A DNA stretch of 64,000 nucleotides from Agarivorans albus (GCF_019670105.1 NZ_AP023032.1:280501-344500), one strand, 5' to 3'; positions 51,765-61,513 are shown, numbered from the stretch's first letter. The notes: generated from the letters alone by a model not told the origin. Translations and numbers: made by a program.

Positions 51765-52412
51765 GTGGAACAGAATTTAAGCTTAGAGCAAACCCGTGTT
51801 ATTGGCGCGTTGCTAGAAAAAGAAACAACTACCCCAGATCAATACCCTCTATCACTTAACGCTCTCACTTTAGCGTGTAATCAAAAGAGTAATCGCGAGC
51901 CAGTTATGGCATTGAGTGAAGCAGAAGTTCAAGATGTATTGGTGCAACTGCAAGATTTACGCATTGTTACCGAAGCACCAATGGCAGGCCGAGTGGTGCG
52001 TTATCAACACCGTTTCTGTAATAGCCAATTTGGTGGTTTGCAGTTAACTGAGGGACAGCGAGCGATTATCTGTTTGCTGTTTTTGCGTGGGCCGCAAACT
52101 CCTGGTGAGCTGCGTACCCGTAGCCAGCGCCTAGCCAACTTTGCCAGTGTGCAAGAAGTAGAGCAAAGTTTGCTTGAGTTAGCCGAGCATGATGCAGGTA
52201 AGCTGGTGCTTAAGCTTGAGCGAGAGCCGGGCAAGCGAGAGTCACGTTATGCTCATTTGTTTTCGGGTGAGCCGGCTTTGCCAGCAGCAAGTCATGTAGA
52301 GGCTAGCGCTCCGGTGGCCACTCAGCAAAATGCTGAATTACAGCAACAAATTGATGCATTGCGCCAAGAACTGGCTGATTTAAAACAGCGGGTTAAGCAG
52401 TTAGAGCAATAA
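51765..52412 (+). CDS. yceH: YceH/DUF480 family protein (UPF0502)
   Basis: 215 aa, two winged-helix domains. Diagnostic: LSLEQTRVIGALLEKETTTP, QYPLSLNALTLACNQKSNRE, VVRYQHRFCN, LTEGQRAIICLLFLRGPQTP and GELRTRSQRLANF. Ends with a Gln/Glu-rich coiled coil (LQQQIDALRQELADLKQRVK). GTG start at 51765, GAGGTGA close upstream. Cellular role unknown; DNA binding is plausible from the winged-helix fold. Confidence 0.92.
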   Translation: MEQNLSLEQTRVIGALLEKETTTPDQYPLSLNALTLACNQKSNREPVMALSEAEVQDVLVQLQDLRIVTEAPMAGRVVRYQHRFCNSQFGGLQLTEGQRAIICLLFLRGPQTPGELRTRSQRLANFASVQEVEQSLLELAEHDAGKLVLKLEREPGKRESRYAHLFSGEPALPAASHVEASAPVATQQNAELQQQIDALRQELADLKQRVKQLEQ

Positions 52413-52414
52413 TA

Positions 52415-52443
52415 AAAAAGGCCAGCAACTTGCTGGCCTTTTT
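52415..52443. terminator. Bidirectional intrinsic terminator (yceH / yibH)
   Basis: A 13-bp stem (52415-52427 with 52431-52443), loop ACT, A- and T-runs at both ends, between convergent genes. Confidence 0.92.
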
Positions 52444-52463
52444 AGTGGTAAAGATTATCAATG

Positions 52464-53606
52464 TTAGTGGAAGGGGAAGATGTAGTTCACCCAACCTTGC
52501 ATGCGTAACAATACTTTTCTAATCATCGATACATGATGGAAGTGCTCGGTGTAAATGGCGACTTGACCACTGATGCCCATAGGGAAATCAAATTCATCAA
52601 AGCGCGGTTCGGGGTCAATAATCACCAAACTGCGGCTATGTACAAAGAAAGCTTCTGCACCAAGTAGGCTGCCGTTCGCTTGGAATTCACCTTCGGCAAT
52701 GGTTGGCATTACCTGAACTACCGTGCCTTTAAAAACAATGCCTGGTTGGGCCGTTACAATAAATTCCGCTTCGTCGCCTTCTTTTAAACGCTTGATGGAA
52801 TTTTCCCAAAAGGCACCAACAAAAATGCTTTCTTCTTTAGGTATAAAGGTCATAACTGGGCGCAAGGGCATAGGCACCGCCACCATTCCTTTACGTAGGC
52901 CTAATTGAGTGACATAGCCGTCGGTAGGTGCGTGCACCACGGTTTGCTCAAGGTCGAACAAGGCTTTATCTAACTGGCTTTGTAAACGAGCAACGTTGGT
53001 ATTCACTCCGTTTATTTGAGAGTCGTAAGCCAGTTGAGCGTTGGTTTGGTTAGCCTGAGCAACTTGCAGCTGGGCTTCTGCTGCTAAATAAGCTTGTTGG
53101 CGATTTTCGACTTCTAGCTCAGTAAAGGGGCTATTTTTACCGCCTTTTTTACGCCCTTCGGCATAACGTTGATAAGCTTTTTGAGTGCGGTCTCGCTCAG
53201 CTTTCGCTGCATTGGTGGTGGCCTGGGCGCTGGCCAATTGGGCTAGCAATTGTGGTACTTGTTGCTGGGCTGCCGCTACTTCTGCTTCGCGCTGCTCTAC
53301 CACCGCTTCAAACGGCTCGGGATCGAGTTTAAACAATACATCGCCAGCTTTTATCAACTGATTAGGTCTAACCGGAACCTCTATGACTTTTCCGCGCACC
53401 AAGGGCATGATGGGCACAGAGGTATACACCTGCCGAGCATTAGCGGTAAAGGGGTGGTTGTAGTTCATGAGGATCATTAATACCCCAATGATTACAATGC
53501 CACCTAGTACTGCAGTGGGCACGGTCCATTTAGTTAGTGGAATATTAAAAATTTTGAATACCGCGATGCAGATCCCGGCGTAAGTGAGAATAAGCAATAA
53601 ATCCAT
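52464..53606 (-). CDS. yibH: HlyD-family membrane fusion protein YibH-like
   Basis: 380 aa: an N-terminal membrane region (two hydrophobic segments within 1-55, LLLILTYAGICIAVF and AVLGGIVIIGVLMILMNY), then a lipoyl half (MPLVRGKVIEVPVRPNQLIK), a long coiled-coil hairpin (about 95-215), and the second lipoyl half (HAPTDGYVTQLGLRKGMV). It is the second gene after yibI, overlapping by one base (TAATG), as in E. coli yibI-yibH. Probably part of an EmrA-like export assembly, but no partner pump is in the window. Confidence 0.9.
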   Translation of the reverse strand: MDLLLILTYAGICIAVFKIFNIPLTKWTVPTAVLGGIVIIGVLMILMNYNHPFTANARQVYTSVPIMPLVRGKVIEVPVRPNQLIKAGDVLFKLDPEPFEAVVEQREAEVAAAQQQVPQLLAQLASAQATTNAAKAERDRTQKAYQRYAEGRKKGGKNSPFTELEVENRQQAYLAAEAQLQVAQANQTNAQLAYDSQINGVNTNVARLQSQLDKALFDLEQTVVHAPTDGYVTQLGLRKGMVAVPMPLRPVMTFIPKEESIFVGAFWENSIKRLKEGDEAEFIVTAQPGIVFKGTVVQVMPTIAEGEFQANGSLLGAEAFFVHSRSLVIIDPEPRFDEFDFPMGISGQVAIYTEHFHHVSMIRKVLLRMQGWVNYIFPFH

Positions 53607-54001
53607 TATTGATTCCCCTGTTGTTGCTCGAGCTGCTGCACATGTTTGCTAATGATCGCTACTTGGCGTTTTAGCTTAGTAATTTCTGCACTTAACTCTT
53701 CGTTCTGATCTTCCAGTTGTTGCTCTTTTTGTTCGAGCTCTTGTTCTTGTTGTTGTTGTTGCAACTGCTTAAAGCCCCAACCTCGGTCTTCCCGATACAA
53801 GGTGGCCCATATCCATAAAAAGGGCCAAATAGCATGGAGGGTGAATAAACTTATCCAACCGGCCACATGGATGGCATCTTGGTGAGGGTGATTGCGATGT
53901 TTTGATATTTCGTAAGGAATATCGTGAATGGCAATGATGCCGTAGAACAAGGTTAAGCCTACAAAGAACAGTAGTCCTAAAGCGAAAAAATCCAAAAACA
54001 T
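53606..54001 (-). CDS. yibI: DUF3302 inner-membrane protein YibI-like
   Basis: 131 aa with two membrane helices (FFALGLLFFVGLTLFYGIIA and WISLFTLHAIWPFLWIW) and a C-terminal coiled coil rich in Gln/Glu (about 78-128). The segment IHDIPYEISKHRNHPHQDAI followed by HVAGW matches E. coli YibI closely. AAGGAGG four bases before the ATG. Coupled to yibH. Function unknown; probably assists the HlyD-type partner. Confidence 0.9.
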   Translation of the reverse strand: MFLDFFALGLLFFVGLTLFYGIIAIHDIPYEISKHRNHPHQDAIHVAGWISLFTLHAIWPFLWIWATLYREDRGWGFKQLQQQQQEQELEQKEQQLEDQNEELSAEITKLKRQVAIISKHVQQLEQQQGNQ

Positions 54002-54175
54002 GGTCCCTCCTTGGGATATTTTTGCGATTAAGAGAATCTCTTATTCAGCTTAATTGATAATAGTCGATAAGGGTACTAAGTTGCTAAGCTTTTACTCAGT
54101 GGGCTGTGTAGGCTAGTTTGCTAGCTAAATCATTCGCTTATGCTGGCGCCGAAGGTTGTATAGGAGAAAGGGTTT

Positions 54176-55102
54176 ATGAAGTTGTGCTCAGTTGAGCGGG
54201 TATGGGATGACGGAGAGCATAACGCGTTCACAGACTTGTGCGAGTATAAAAGCGCACTGTGGTTGTGTTTTCGCGAAGCTGAGGGCCATGTTAGTGATGA
54301 GGGCGATATTCGTATTTTACGTCGTGCTGTAGATGATACTCGCTTTGAGTCGGCAGCGTTAATTCACCTACCAGGTATTGATTTACGTGACCCCAAGTTA
54401 GTTGAAAGCCCAGACGGACGGCTGCTACTAACCTGCGCAGGGGTAAATCGCAGCAGCGAGAAGTTTGATTTACAAAGCTATCTAGCATGGTCGGACGATG
54501 GTGAAAACTGGAGCGATTTAAGTGCTCAAGGTGATGCAGGCATGTGGTTATGGCGCAGCCGTTATTTAGCCGATAGCGCTTACGCTGTGGCTTACAACTA
54601 CAGCTTAGATAAAGTAAATCTTTATCGAATGGACCCGCAGGGTAACTATCAGCTGCACTTGGATCCTTTATTTAGCTTGCAACAAAATGGTTTGGCTTAT
54701 CCCAATGAGCATGACTTGTGTTTATTGGATGATGGCTCTGCATTGTGTTTATTGCGTCGTGATAAAGATACCGGTACCGGGCAGCTGGGTTATGCCAAGC
54801 CACCTTATCTAGATTGGCAATGGCAAGATTTACAACAGCAAATTGGCGGCCCAGCAATGATCAAACTTGATGATGGCCGTTTGCTTTGTGCTGTGCGTTT
54901 ATATCAACCGGTGCGCACCAGCTTGTGTTGGTTAGATGCTGATAAGGCTCAGCTAAAAGAGTTTCAAGTACTGCCCTCAGACGGTGATACCAGTTATCCA
55001 GGTTTGGTGCAGCGAGGCAATAAAGTGTATTGCAGTTACTACTCTAGCCACGAAGAGAAAACTGCCATTTACTTTGCGGAGTTAGACTTGAGCCAAGATT
55101 GA
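54176..55102 (+). CDS. Sialidase/BNR-fold beta-propeller protein
   Basis: 308 aa without signal peptide. Repeated Asp-rich turns of beta-propeller proteins: LAWSDDGENWSDL (Asp-box type), LVESPDGRLLLTCAG, CLLDDGSALCLLRRDK, IKLDDGRLLCAVR and LPSDGDTSYPGLVQ. FREAEGHVSDEGDIRIL near the N-terminus could hold an active-site Arg. AGGAGAAAGG precedes the ATG. Predicted cytoplasmic sialidase-like or glycoside-hydrolase-like; no sialic acid catabolic genes are nearby, so the substrate is unclear. Confidence 0.75.
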   Translation: MKLCSVERVWDDGEHNAFTDLCEYKSALWLCFREAEGHVSDEGDIRILRRAVDDTRFESAALIHLPGIDLRDPKLVESPDGRLLLTCAGVNRSSEKFDLQSYLAWSDDGENWSDLSAQGDAGMWLWRSRYLADSAYAVAYNYSLDKVNLYRMDPQGNYQLHLDPLFSLQQNGLAYPNEHDLCLLDDGSALCLLRRDKDTGTGQLGYAKPPYLDWQWQDLQQQIGGPAMIKLDDGRLLCAVRLYQPVRTSLCWLDADKAQLKEFQVLPSDGDTSYPGLVQRGNKVYCSYYSSHEEKTAIYFAELDLSQD

Positions 55103-55133
55103 CCGAGTGGCCATGAGTTGATTGAAAAAAATT

Positions 55134-55157
55134 AAGGCAGCCAAGGCTGCCTTTTTT
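55134..55157 (+). terminator. Intrinsic terminator after the sialidase-fold gene
   Basis: AAGGCAGC (55134-55141), loop CAAG, GCTGCCTT (55146-55153), T6. Upstream A-run means it may also act on the convergent DUF2860 transcript. Confidence 0.88.
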
Positions 55158-55182
55158 GTGCATTACATATCCCGAGCTGAGG

Positions 55183-56187
55183 TTATTTAAATGTGTAACC
55201 AAAGCCAAGGGCTGCAATGCCACCCTTACTATCGTAAAAGGTAATGTTGGAATCAGTATTGTTGTAGCCACCCAAAACGTTAAACATGGTGTTTTTCCAG
55301 CCAAAGGGCTCGTTAAATACATAAATGCCAAATAGCGATATCTTGTCGTCTTTTTGAGTCTGCATATCAAACACGGGGTTGCTACCGGAGTATTTGGTTT
55401 GACCATATTCCGTATTCAGTGTGAACACGTGTGGACCCGAGCGGTAAATGCTGGTTAAACGTAAAGTATATTGGTCGAAGTCGTTGGCACTGCCATCGGC
55501 TTTAGCGGTGGTATAAGCCACTGCGGGCGCTAAGAACCATTTACGGGATAAAGGCACAAAGGTTTCGGCAATCAATCGATGTAAGTTGGCGTCTCTTCGT
55601 AGTGACTGAATGTCACTTTGGCTTAGACCCGCAATGCTTACACCGCTCTGTTCGTTATCTACAGTGCGATTGGCGTAAACATATTCCAGAGTTAGCGGGC
55701 TGTCGGCAATGGATTCAAACCGTAAGCGACCACCTTGATAATTCTCATCGGTTTTTTGCCGAGCACTGCCAACCAAGTATGGATCTGCCCATGTGTCGTT
55801 AAGTAAAGGGAGTTCAGGGAAGTATGCTGCGGTTATTTTGCTGCGGTCACTAATTGCGCGGGTATAACCCAGTTCGTATTGAAACTGTGCTCGACCTAAG
55901 TTTTCGCGGCTGTTACCTAAGAAGAACTGATTCTTTAAGTCTCGAGTTGTGTAGTCTACCCGCAAGAGTGGGTAAACAATTGCAGAGCTAGAGCTTTTGC
56001 CATTGTTATTTAGATCGTCGGTAATTTGGTTATCGTCATCAGTAGAAAACTGATTCTGGCCGCTTACATAACCCACGTTCAAGTTAATAGTGGCAGACCA
56101 GCCAGGCGCTTCTGCTAAAGGGCGGGCGTCGGCAGTGAAACTAAATAGCATACTGCAACAGAGTAGCGAACTTACTCGTTTAAACAT
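55183..56187 (-). CDS. DUF2860 family outer-membrane beta-barrel protein
   Basis: 334 aa with signal peptide (1-21, cleavage near TADA|RPLAEAP). The body alternates amphipathic strands and turns (GWSATINLNVGYVSGQNQFS, LLRVDYTTRDLKNQFFLGN, FEYELGYTRAISD-like, TLRLTSIYRSGPHVFTLNTE) and ends in an aromatic strand (ALGFGYTFK), as expected for a porin-like barrel. This is the DUF2860 layout known from Vibrio and relatives. Transported substrate unknown. AAGGA precedes the ATG. Confidence 0.85.
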   Translation of the reverse strand: MFKRVSSLLCCSMLFSFTADARPLAEAPGWSATINLNVGYVSGQNQFSTDDDNQITDDLNNNGKSSSSAIVYPLLRVDYTTRDLKNQFFLGNSRENLGRAQFQYELGYTRAISDRSKITAAYFPELPLLNDTWADPYLVGSARQKTDENYQGGRLRFESIADSPLTLEYVYANRTVDNEQSGVSIAGLSQSDIQSLRRDANLHRLIAETFVPLSRKWFLAPAVAYTTAKADGSANDFDQYTLRLTSIYRSGPHVFTLNTEYGQTKYSGSNPVFDMQTQKDDKISLFGIYVFNEPFGWKNTMFNVLGGYNNTDSNITFYDSKGGIAALGFGYTFK

Positions 56188-56528
56188 TAGTCACATCCTT
56201 GTATCAGGTAATCTGAGTTAAATCATTAGCTTGGATTACACTGTTTACGTTAAGAAAACTTAAATAGATCAATACATTTATAGCTTTACCTTAACTTAAG
56301 CTAGCCATTTTGTAAGCACAATTTTGTTGAACTTATTACTTCGCCTAATGCTTTCTGCTCAGTAAGTTTGCGTGCTTAGCTAACAACCAAGCTCGGTATC
56401 ACTTGGGAGTGATTGCTTGGTTTTATCAGCTGTAAATGACAGGATTATTATTAAAAAGTTTAGCTGCTTTAACTATAGAATATACCTGCTTAGCTGGAAG
56501 TTTTTATAGTCGATTTAAAGGCGGAGAA
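56188..56528. other. Gene-free stretch between DUF2860 and pyrI
   Basis: About 340 bases, AT-rich. It should hold the promoter of the DUF2860 gene. I see no open frame with a ribosome-binding site, no tRNA and no repeat shared with other parts of the window. Confidence 0.55.
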
Positions 56529-56557
56529 AAAAACAGAGCGGCTAGCGCTCTGTTTTT
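56529..56557 (-). terminator. Intrinsic terminator after pyrI
   Basis: A 12-bp stem (56529-56540 with 56546-56557), 5-base loop, followed on the minus strand by T7 (complement of 56527-56533). Confidence 0.9.
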
Positions 56558-56572
56558 GTTGAATAGCAGGGT

Positions 56573-57031
56573 TTAGTCAAGTTCTGAGAATAAGCTGCGA
56601 TCAAAGGTTTTTTCGCAGTAGTGGCACTTTAGCTTGATGTCTTGCTGCTGGTGGCGCACATAAAAGTTGCTGTCGATAGGTTCGTTATGGCTAATGCAGT
56701 TACTATTTGGACAAGCAAACACCGCTTTTACTTGTTCTGGGGTAGACACATGAAACTTACGTACTACCTCAAAATCTTCAATCACATTAATGGTGGCATT
56801 GGGGGCAAATAAAGCTAATTGGTTAGCTTGGTTCTCGTCAAACACCGTGTTCTCAACTTTAATTAAGTCTTTTTGCTGTTGCTCGCCACTAGGTAAGTTA
56901 AGACCTACTGTGATTCGCTCTTGCGCAGCCGAGAGTTGAAAGAACTTAAGAATTTTGATGCCTTGACCAGCAGGAACGTGGTCAATTACGGTGCCATGCG
57001 CAATGGCTTCTACTTGCAGCTTCTTCTTCAT
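56573..57031 (-). CDS. pyrI: Aspartate carbamoyltransferase regulatory chain
   Basis: Allosteric subunit of ATCase, binds nucleotide effectors at its N-terminal domain and zinc at the C-terminal domain. 152 aa (E. coli 153). [20 protein letters not shown] is the effector-domain start; zinc ligands are the Cys pairs in CPNSNC and CHYC. Start overlaps the pyrB stop by one base (TAATG). Confidence 0.96.
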   Translation of the reverse strand: MKKKLQVEAIAHGTVIDHVPAGQGIKILKFFQLSAAQERITVGLNLPSGEQQQKDLIKVENTVFDENQANQLALFAPNATINVIEDFEVVRKFHVSTPEQVKAVFACPNSNCISHNEPIDSNFYVRHQQQDIKLKCHYCEKTFDRSLFSELD

Positions 57032-57963
57032 TATTGCGCTCCAAATTCATTGGTCATGATTAATGCGAGTAAGGCTTGGCGAGCGTAGACACCATTTTCT
57101 GCTTGCTCGAAGTAATAGGCATACGGTGTGATATCTACATCGGTAGTAATTTCGTCTACCCGTGGTAATGGGTGCAAAATTTTCAGATTGTCTTTTACTT
57201 GCTCAAGCATGTTAGCGCGTAAAATGAAGCTCGATTTCATGTGCTGGTATTCGGTTTCGTCGAAGCGTTCTTTTTGCACCCGTGTCATGTAAAGAATATC
57301 CAGCTCGTTGACTACTTCTTCAATACTGTCGTGCAGGCTGTATGTGATTTCACGTTCATTCAGCTCTTCTATAATGTAATCAGGCATTGCCAGTGCTTTA
57401 GGCGCAATAAAGTAGAACTCGCAACCAAATAGTGACAGGGCTTGAGTGAGAGAGTGCACCGTGCGGCCATATTTTAAGTCACCAACAAATGCGACTTTTA
57501 AGCCCTCGAGTGAGCCTTGGGTTTCGTAAATGGTAAATAAGTCGAGCAAGGTTTGGGTAGGGTGCTGGTTGGAGCCATCTCCGCCATTCACAACCGGTAC
57601 GCTAGAGAATTCGCTGGCTAATCGAGCAGCGCCTTCTTGCGGATGGCGCATAAAAAACGCGTCACTATACGAAGAAATCACTTTTACCGAATCCACTAAG
57701 GTTTCGCCTTTTTTACCCAGCGAGGTATTTCCGCCATCGGCAAAACCAATCACACTGCCACCTAAGCGCTGAACGGCGGTCTCAAATGACAAGCGAGTAC
57801 GGGTTGAGGCTTCAAAAAAACAGCTAGCAACAACTTTGTTTTTTAGTAATTCGGGACGGGGTTGTTGCTTAATACTTTGGGCGGTGTCGACGATTAATTC
57901 GAGTTCCTGACGGGATAAATCAGGGATGGAGATAATATGCTTCTGATAAAGCGGGTTGTTCAT
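57031..57963 (-). CDS. pyrB: Aspartate carbamoyltransferase catalytic chain
   Basis: Condenses carbamoyl phosphate and aspartate in pyrimidine synthesis. 310 aa (E. coli 311). Carbamoyl-phosphate site [15 protein letters not shown], the partner loop [35 protein letters not shown] and HPLPRVDEI are all intact. The upstream region is short: a TATAAT box (complement 58001-58006) lies about 40 bases before the ATG, so there is no space for the E. coli type leader-peptide attenuator. Confidence 0.97.
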   Translation of the reverse strand: MNNPLYQKHIISIPDLSRQELELIVDTAQSIKQQPRPELLKNKVVASCFFEASTRTRLSFETAVQRLGGSVIGFADGGNTSLGKKGETLVDSVKVISSYSDAFFMRHPQEGAARLASEFSSVPVVNGGDGSNQHPTQTLLDLFTIYETQGSLEGLKVAFVGDLKYGRTVHSLTQALSLFGCEFYFIAPKALAMPDYIIEELNEREITYSLHDSIEEVVNELDILYMTRVQKERFDETEYQHMKSSFILRANMLEQVKDNLKILHPLPRVDEITTDVDITPYAYYFEQAENGVYARQALLALIMTNEFGAQ

Positions 57964-57979
57964 GCTCGCAGATCCTAAT

Positions 57980-58006
57980 CCGATGTGAAATCGGAACAGA
58001 ATTATA
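57980..58006 (-). promoter_or_regulatory. pyrB: pyrB promoter -10 and leader hairpin
   Basis: TATAAT on the minus strand (58006-58001); -35 not clear. A small stem CCGAT/ATCGG with loop of five (57980-57994) lies at the start of the mRNA, 16 bases before the ATG, and could mask the ribosome-binding site. Confidence 0.5.
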
Positions 58007-58074
58007 ACAGCGAGCAGAGTCAGTGAATATGATCTTAATGAGGAATACTAAGATTATTTAGCTAAATGGCTCAA

Positions 58075-58434
58075 TTAAGCGTATTGGCTGTTCTTTCGTT
58101 CGCGATAATCTTGGCAATCGATGCAGTAGCGAGACTCAGGACGGGCATTTAAACGGGCAACACTAATGTCTTCGCCGCAGCCTTCACAAAATCCGTAGTC
58201 TTGTTCTTCAATCCGACGCAATGCGTCTTTAATGCTTTTAACGTGGGCAAGGTCGTGTTGGCGACGGTTCAACTGAAGTTGTTGAGACTCTTCCTGGTTG
58301 GCGCGATCTACGTCATCACCAGAATCTTCTTTGTCTTTAAATAACTGACTGTCTTGCTCAAGACGTTGTTCAGTTTCGTTCAATTGCTCGACGAGTTGCA
58401 GACGAATAGTCTCTATTTGTTGGTCGCTAATCAT
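58075..58434 (-). CDS. DksA/TraR family zinc-finger protein
   Basis: 119 aa: N-terminal coiled-coil (about 5-75) and C-terminal C4 zinc finger with Cys in CEGCG and CIDCQ, as in DksA/TraR proteins that bind the RNA polymerase secondary channel. The coiled-coil tip reads KDKEDSGDDVDRANQEES, with the acidic residues found in DksA-type tips (DxxDxA). Shorter than DksA (151 aa), so an auxiliary member rather than DksA itself. Confidence 0.88.
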   Translation of the reverse strand: MISDQQIETIRLQLVEQLNETEQRLEQDSQLFKDKEDSGDDVDRANQEESQQLQLNRRQHDLAHVKSIKDALRRIEEQDYGFCEGCGEDISVARLNARPESRYCIDCQDYRERKNSQYA

Positions 58435-58728
58435 TGTTTTGAAAGTCTTCCTTCCTATATGTGTTAAGCGCGACTTAGTCCTGTATGCACGCAGTTAACT
58501 CAAAAATTTAGTTAATCGTTAATTTTAGCGGTGTGTAAAGCCTTTTCAAAGCGCTTTTTTGGATAATTGTTAGCCAGCCAGCACTTGGGTTTAGATAAAT
58601 TTACCGTTACTATCTCGCGAGATTTCATTACGGGCTAAATCTAACTGGTTTTGCCTGAGGTGAAAGCTTTACTACACTAAATTAACTATTGCGTGATTTG
58701 CTATCACACCACCACGAGGATTGCATGA

Positions 58729-59826
58729 GTGAATAAACTAAACATGTTGCTGGTAAGCCTGTTGGCTATTAATGCTGGCGGAGTAATTGCTCAAGAAGAG
58801 AAAGTACTAAATGTTTATAATTGGACTGATTATATTGCTGAAGACACCATTGCCGAGTTTGAAAAAGAAACCGGTATTAAAGTTGTGTATGACGTATTTG
58901 ATTCCAATGAAGTATTAGAAGCTAAGTTACTATCTGGTAGTACTGGCTTTGATATTGTTTCACCGTCGCACGATTTTTATGCTCGTCAAATTACGGCAGG
59001 GGTTTATCAAAAGCTAGACCGCAGCCTGCTAAGCAATTGGGACAACCTTGATCCTAAATTGCTCGCTACCTTAGAAGCTTACGATCCGGGTAACCTATAT
59101 GGTATTCCTTATATGTGGGGTACCACCGGCATTGGTTACAACGTGAATAAGGTGAAAGAAATTTTAGGCGAAGATGCAGAGTTAGATTCTTGGTCTTTAG
59201 TGTTTGACCCTGAAATTGTCGCTAAGTTAAGCCAGTGTGGTATTGCTTATTTAGATGCGCCAAGTGAAGTAGTGGCGTCTATGCTCAACTACATGGGCAA
59301 AGAGCCAAACAGCAGTAAATCGGCCGATTACAAAGGTGAGATTGAAAGCTTAATGGAGCAACTACGCCCGAGCATTCGATACTTCCACTCTTCGCAGTAC
59401 ATTAATGATTTAGCCAGTGGCGACATTTGTGTAGCGATTGGTTGGTCTGGCGATGTATTAATGGCTGGCGATCGTGCTGCAGAAGCAAATAATGGCGTAG
59501 AGCTTGAATACATCATTCCTAAAGAAGGCGCAGGTGTGTGGTTTGACATGTTTGCCATTCCTAAAGATGCCAAGCACCCAGAAAATGCACATGCCTTTAT
59601 TAACTATGTATTACGCCCAGAAGTGATTGCCAAGGTGACCGATTACGTTTGGTATGCCAACCCTAATATTAAAGCGACTGCTTTAATTGACCCAGAAATT
59701 GCTGGCCATGAAGGTATTTACCCGACCGAAGAAGCCTCTGAGCACTTGTTTGGTTTTGTGAGTATTCCGCCAAAAGTTGAGCGTACTCGTACCCGTTTGT
59801 GGACCAAATTTAAATCGGGTCGGTAA
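58729..59826 (+). CDS. Orphan PotF-like polyamine-binding protein
   Basis: 365-aa periplasmic binding protein; signal peptide about 1-21 (LLVSLLAINAGGVIAQ). GTG start with GAGGA eight bases upstream. Very similar to the PotF at 20392 (VLNVYNWTDYIAEDTIAEFE, RYFHSSQYINDLASGDICVA). The residue at the position of E. coli PotF Ser38 is Thr, as in the spermidine-preferring PotD, and the next pocket stretch differs (SPSHDFYARQ against VPTSDFLARQ). No ATPase or permease gene is near; it may feed the PotGHI complex of the island or act as a sensor. Own terminator. Confidence 0.88.
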   Translation: MNKLNMLLVSLLAINAGGVIAQEEKVLNVYNWTDYIAEDTIAEFEKETGIKVVYDVFDSNEVLEAKLLSGSTGFDIVSPSHDFYARQITAGVYQKLDRSLLSNWDNLDPKLLATLEAYDPGNLYGIPYMWGTTGIGYNVNKVKEILGEDAELDSWSLVFDPEIVAKLSQCGIAYLDAPSEVVASMLNYMGKEPNSSKSADYKGEIESLMEQLRPSIRYFHSSQYINDLASGDICVAIGWSGDVLMAGDRAAEANNGVELEYIIPKEGAGVWFDMFAIPKDAKHPENAHAFINYVLRPEVIAKVTDYVWYANPNIKATALIDPEIAGHEGIYPTEEASEHLFGFVSIPPKVERTRTRLWTKFKSGR

Positions 59827-59843
59827 ACTAAGATTCGGATATA

Positions 59844-59871
59844 AAAAAACCAGCCCGCGGGCTGGTTTTTT
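59844..59871. terminator. Bidirectional intrinsic terminator (orphan potF / pckA)
   Basis: CCAGCC (59850-59855), CGCG loop, GGCTGG (59860-59865) with A6 before and T6 after, lengthening the stem to 12 bp. Lies between convergent genes. Confidence 0.92.
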
Positions 59872-59887
59872 AGTACTTAGTGTTTAA

Positions 59888-61513
59888 CTAGTCCAGTTGT
59901 GGTCCAGCTGCTACTAGTGCTTGACCTTCGGCATTGTCGGTGTACTTGGCAAAGTTTTTGATAAAGCGCTGAGCTAAATCTTCGGCTTTGCTTTCCCACT
60001 GCAATGGGTCTTGGTAAGTATCGCGAGGATCGAGGATCTCGCTATCGGCACCAGGAAGGGCTGTAGGTACTTCTAAATTAAAGATTGGCAATTGCTTGGT
60101 TTCTTGCTTTTCAATCGAGCCATCTAAAATAGCGTCGATAATTGCACGAGTATCTTGAATTGAAATACGCTTGCCTGTGCCATTCCATCCGGTATTCACC
60201 AAGTAAGCTTCTGCACCGGCGGCTTCCATACGTTTAACTAATACTTCGGCGTATTTAGTTGGGTGTAATGTAAGGAAGGCTGCGCCAAAACATGCCGAGA
60301 AGGTAGGTGTTGGCTCAGTGATGCCGCGCTCTGTACCCGCTAATTTGGCAGTAAAGCCAGATAAGAAGTGGTACTTAGTTTGCTCTGGAGTAAGTTTCGC
60401 TACTGGCGGTAATACACCAAAAGCATCGGCGGTTAAGAAAATAACTTTCTTAGCATGGCCTGCTTTAGACACTGGCTTAACGATATTTTCGATGTGATGA
60501 ATGGGGTAAGAAACCCGCGTGTTTTCGGTTTTAGAACCGTCATCGTAGTTTACGCTGCCATCGTTACGCACTGTCACGTTTTCTAACAAAGCATCTCGTT
60601 TAATGGCGTTGTAGATATCGGGCTCGGCTTCTTTACTTAACTTAATGGTTTTAGCGTAGCAGCCACCTTCAAAGTTAAATACACCTTCATCATCCCAACC
60701 GTGCTCGTCATCACCAATCAACTGGCGTTTAGGGTCGGTAGATAGGGTGGTTTTGCCGGTACCAGACAAACCGAAGAAAATAGCGGTGTCGCCCTCTTCA
60801 CCAACATTGGCAGAACAGTGCATCGACGCCATACCATTAAGTGGTAGGTAGTAGTTCATCATGGCGAACATGCCTTTCTTCATTTCGCCGCCGTACCATG
60901 TTCCGCCAATCACCTGCATTTTCTCTGTCATGTTAAATACAGTGAAGTTTTCAGAATTTAGGCCGTGTTCTTTCCACTTTTTGTTGGTGGTTTTAGAGCC
61001 GTTCATTACTACAAAGTCTGGCTCGTAGTCTTCCAGCTCCGCAGCACTTGGGCGAATGAACATATTGGTCACAAAGTGAGCCTGCCATGCCACTTCAACA
61101 ATGAAGCGGACTTTTAAACGGGTATCAGGGTTGGCACCACAGTAGGTGTCTACCACAAATAAACGTTTGCCAGATAGTTGGTCGGTCACGGTTTTCTTAA
61201 GGTCGGTCCAAACCGCGGGGTCTATTGGCTTGTTGTCGTTTTTAGCTTGTTCAGAGGTCCACCACATGCTGTCACGGGTGGTATCGTCAAGAACGATGTA
61301 TTTATCTTTTGGCGAACGCCCGGTGAAGATCCCAGTATCTACTGCAACAGCACCGGTTTTGGTAACAATGCCGCGTTCGTAGCCCGTGAGCTCTGGTCGA
61401 GTTTCTTCCTTGAATAGTTCTTCGTATGAGGGGTTGTACACCACGTCCGACACATCTTTGATGCCGTATTGAGCCAGGTCGATAACCTGATCTTTTTCTG
61501 CAACGTCAAGCAT
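59888..61513 (-). CDS. pckA: Phosphoenolpyruvate carboxykinase (ATP)
   Basis: Gluconeogenic enzyme converting oxaloacetate and ATP to PEP, ADP and CO2. 541 aa (E. coli 540). P-loop [11 protein letters not shown], metal/catalytic block [31 protein letters not shown] and the C-terminal [11 protein letters not shown] are present. AGGAGA five bases before the ATG. Downstream of hslR-hslO as in E. coli. Confidence 0.97.
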   Translation of the reverse strand: MLDVAEKDQVIDLAQYGIKDVSDVVYNPSYEELFKEETRPELTGYERGIVTKTGAVAVDTGIFTGRSPKDKYIVLDDTTRDSMWWTSEQAKNDNKPIDPAVWTDLKKTVTDQLSGKRLFVVDTYCGANPDTRLKVRFIVEVAWQAHFVTNMFIRPSAAELEDYEPDFVVMNGSKTTNKKWKEHGLNSENFTVFNMTEKMQVIGGTWYGGEMKKGMFAMMNYYLPLNGMASMHCSANVGEEGDTAIFFGLSGTGKTTLSTDPKRQLIGDDEHGWDDEGVFNFEGGCYAKTIKLSKEAEPDIYNAIKRDALLENVTVRNDGSVNYDDGSKTENTRVSYPIHHIENIVKPVSKAGHAKKVIFLTADAFGVLPPVAKLTPEQTKYHFLSGFTAKLAGTERGITEPTPTFSACFGAAFLTLHPTKYAEVLVKRMEAAGAEAYLVNTGWNGTGKRISIQDTRAIIDAILDGSIEKQETKQLPIFNLEVPTALPGADSEILDPRDTYQDPLQWESKAEDLAQRFIKNFAKYTDNAEGQALVAAGPQLD

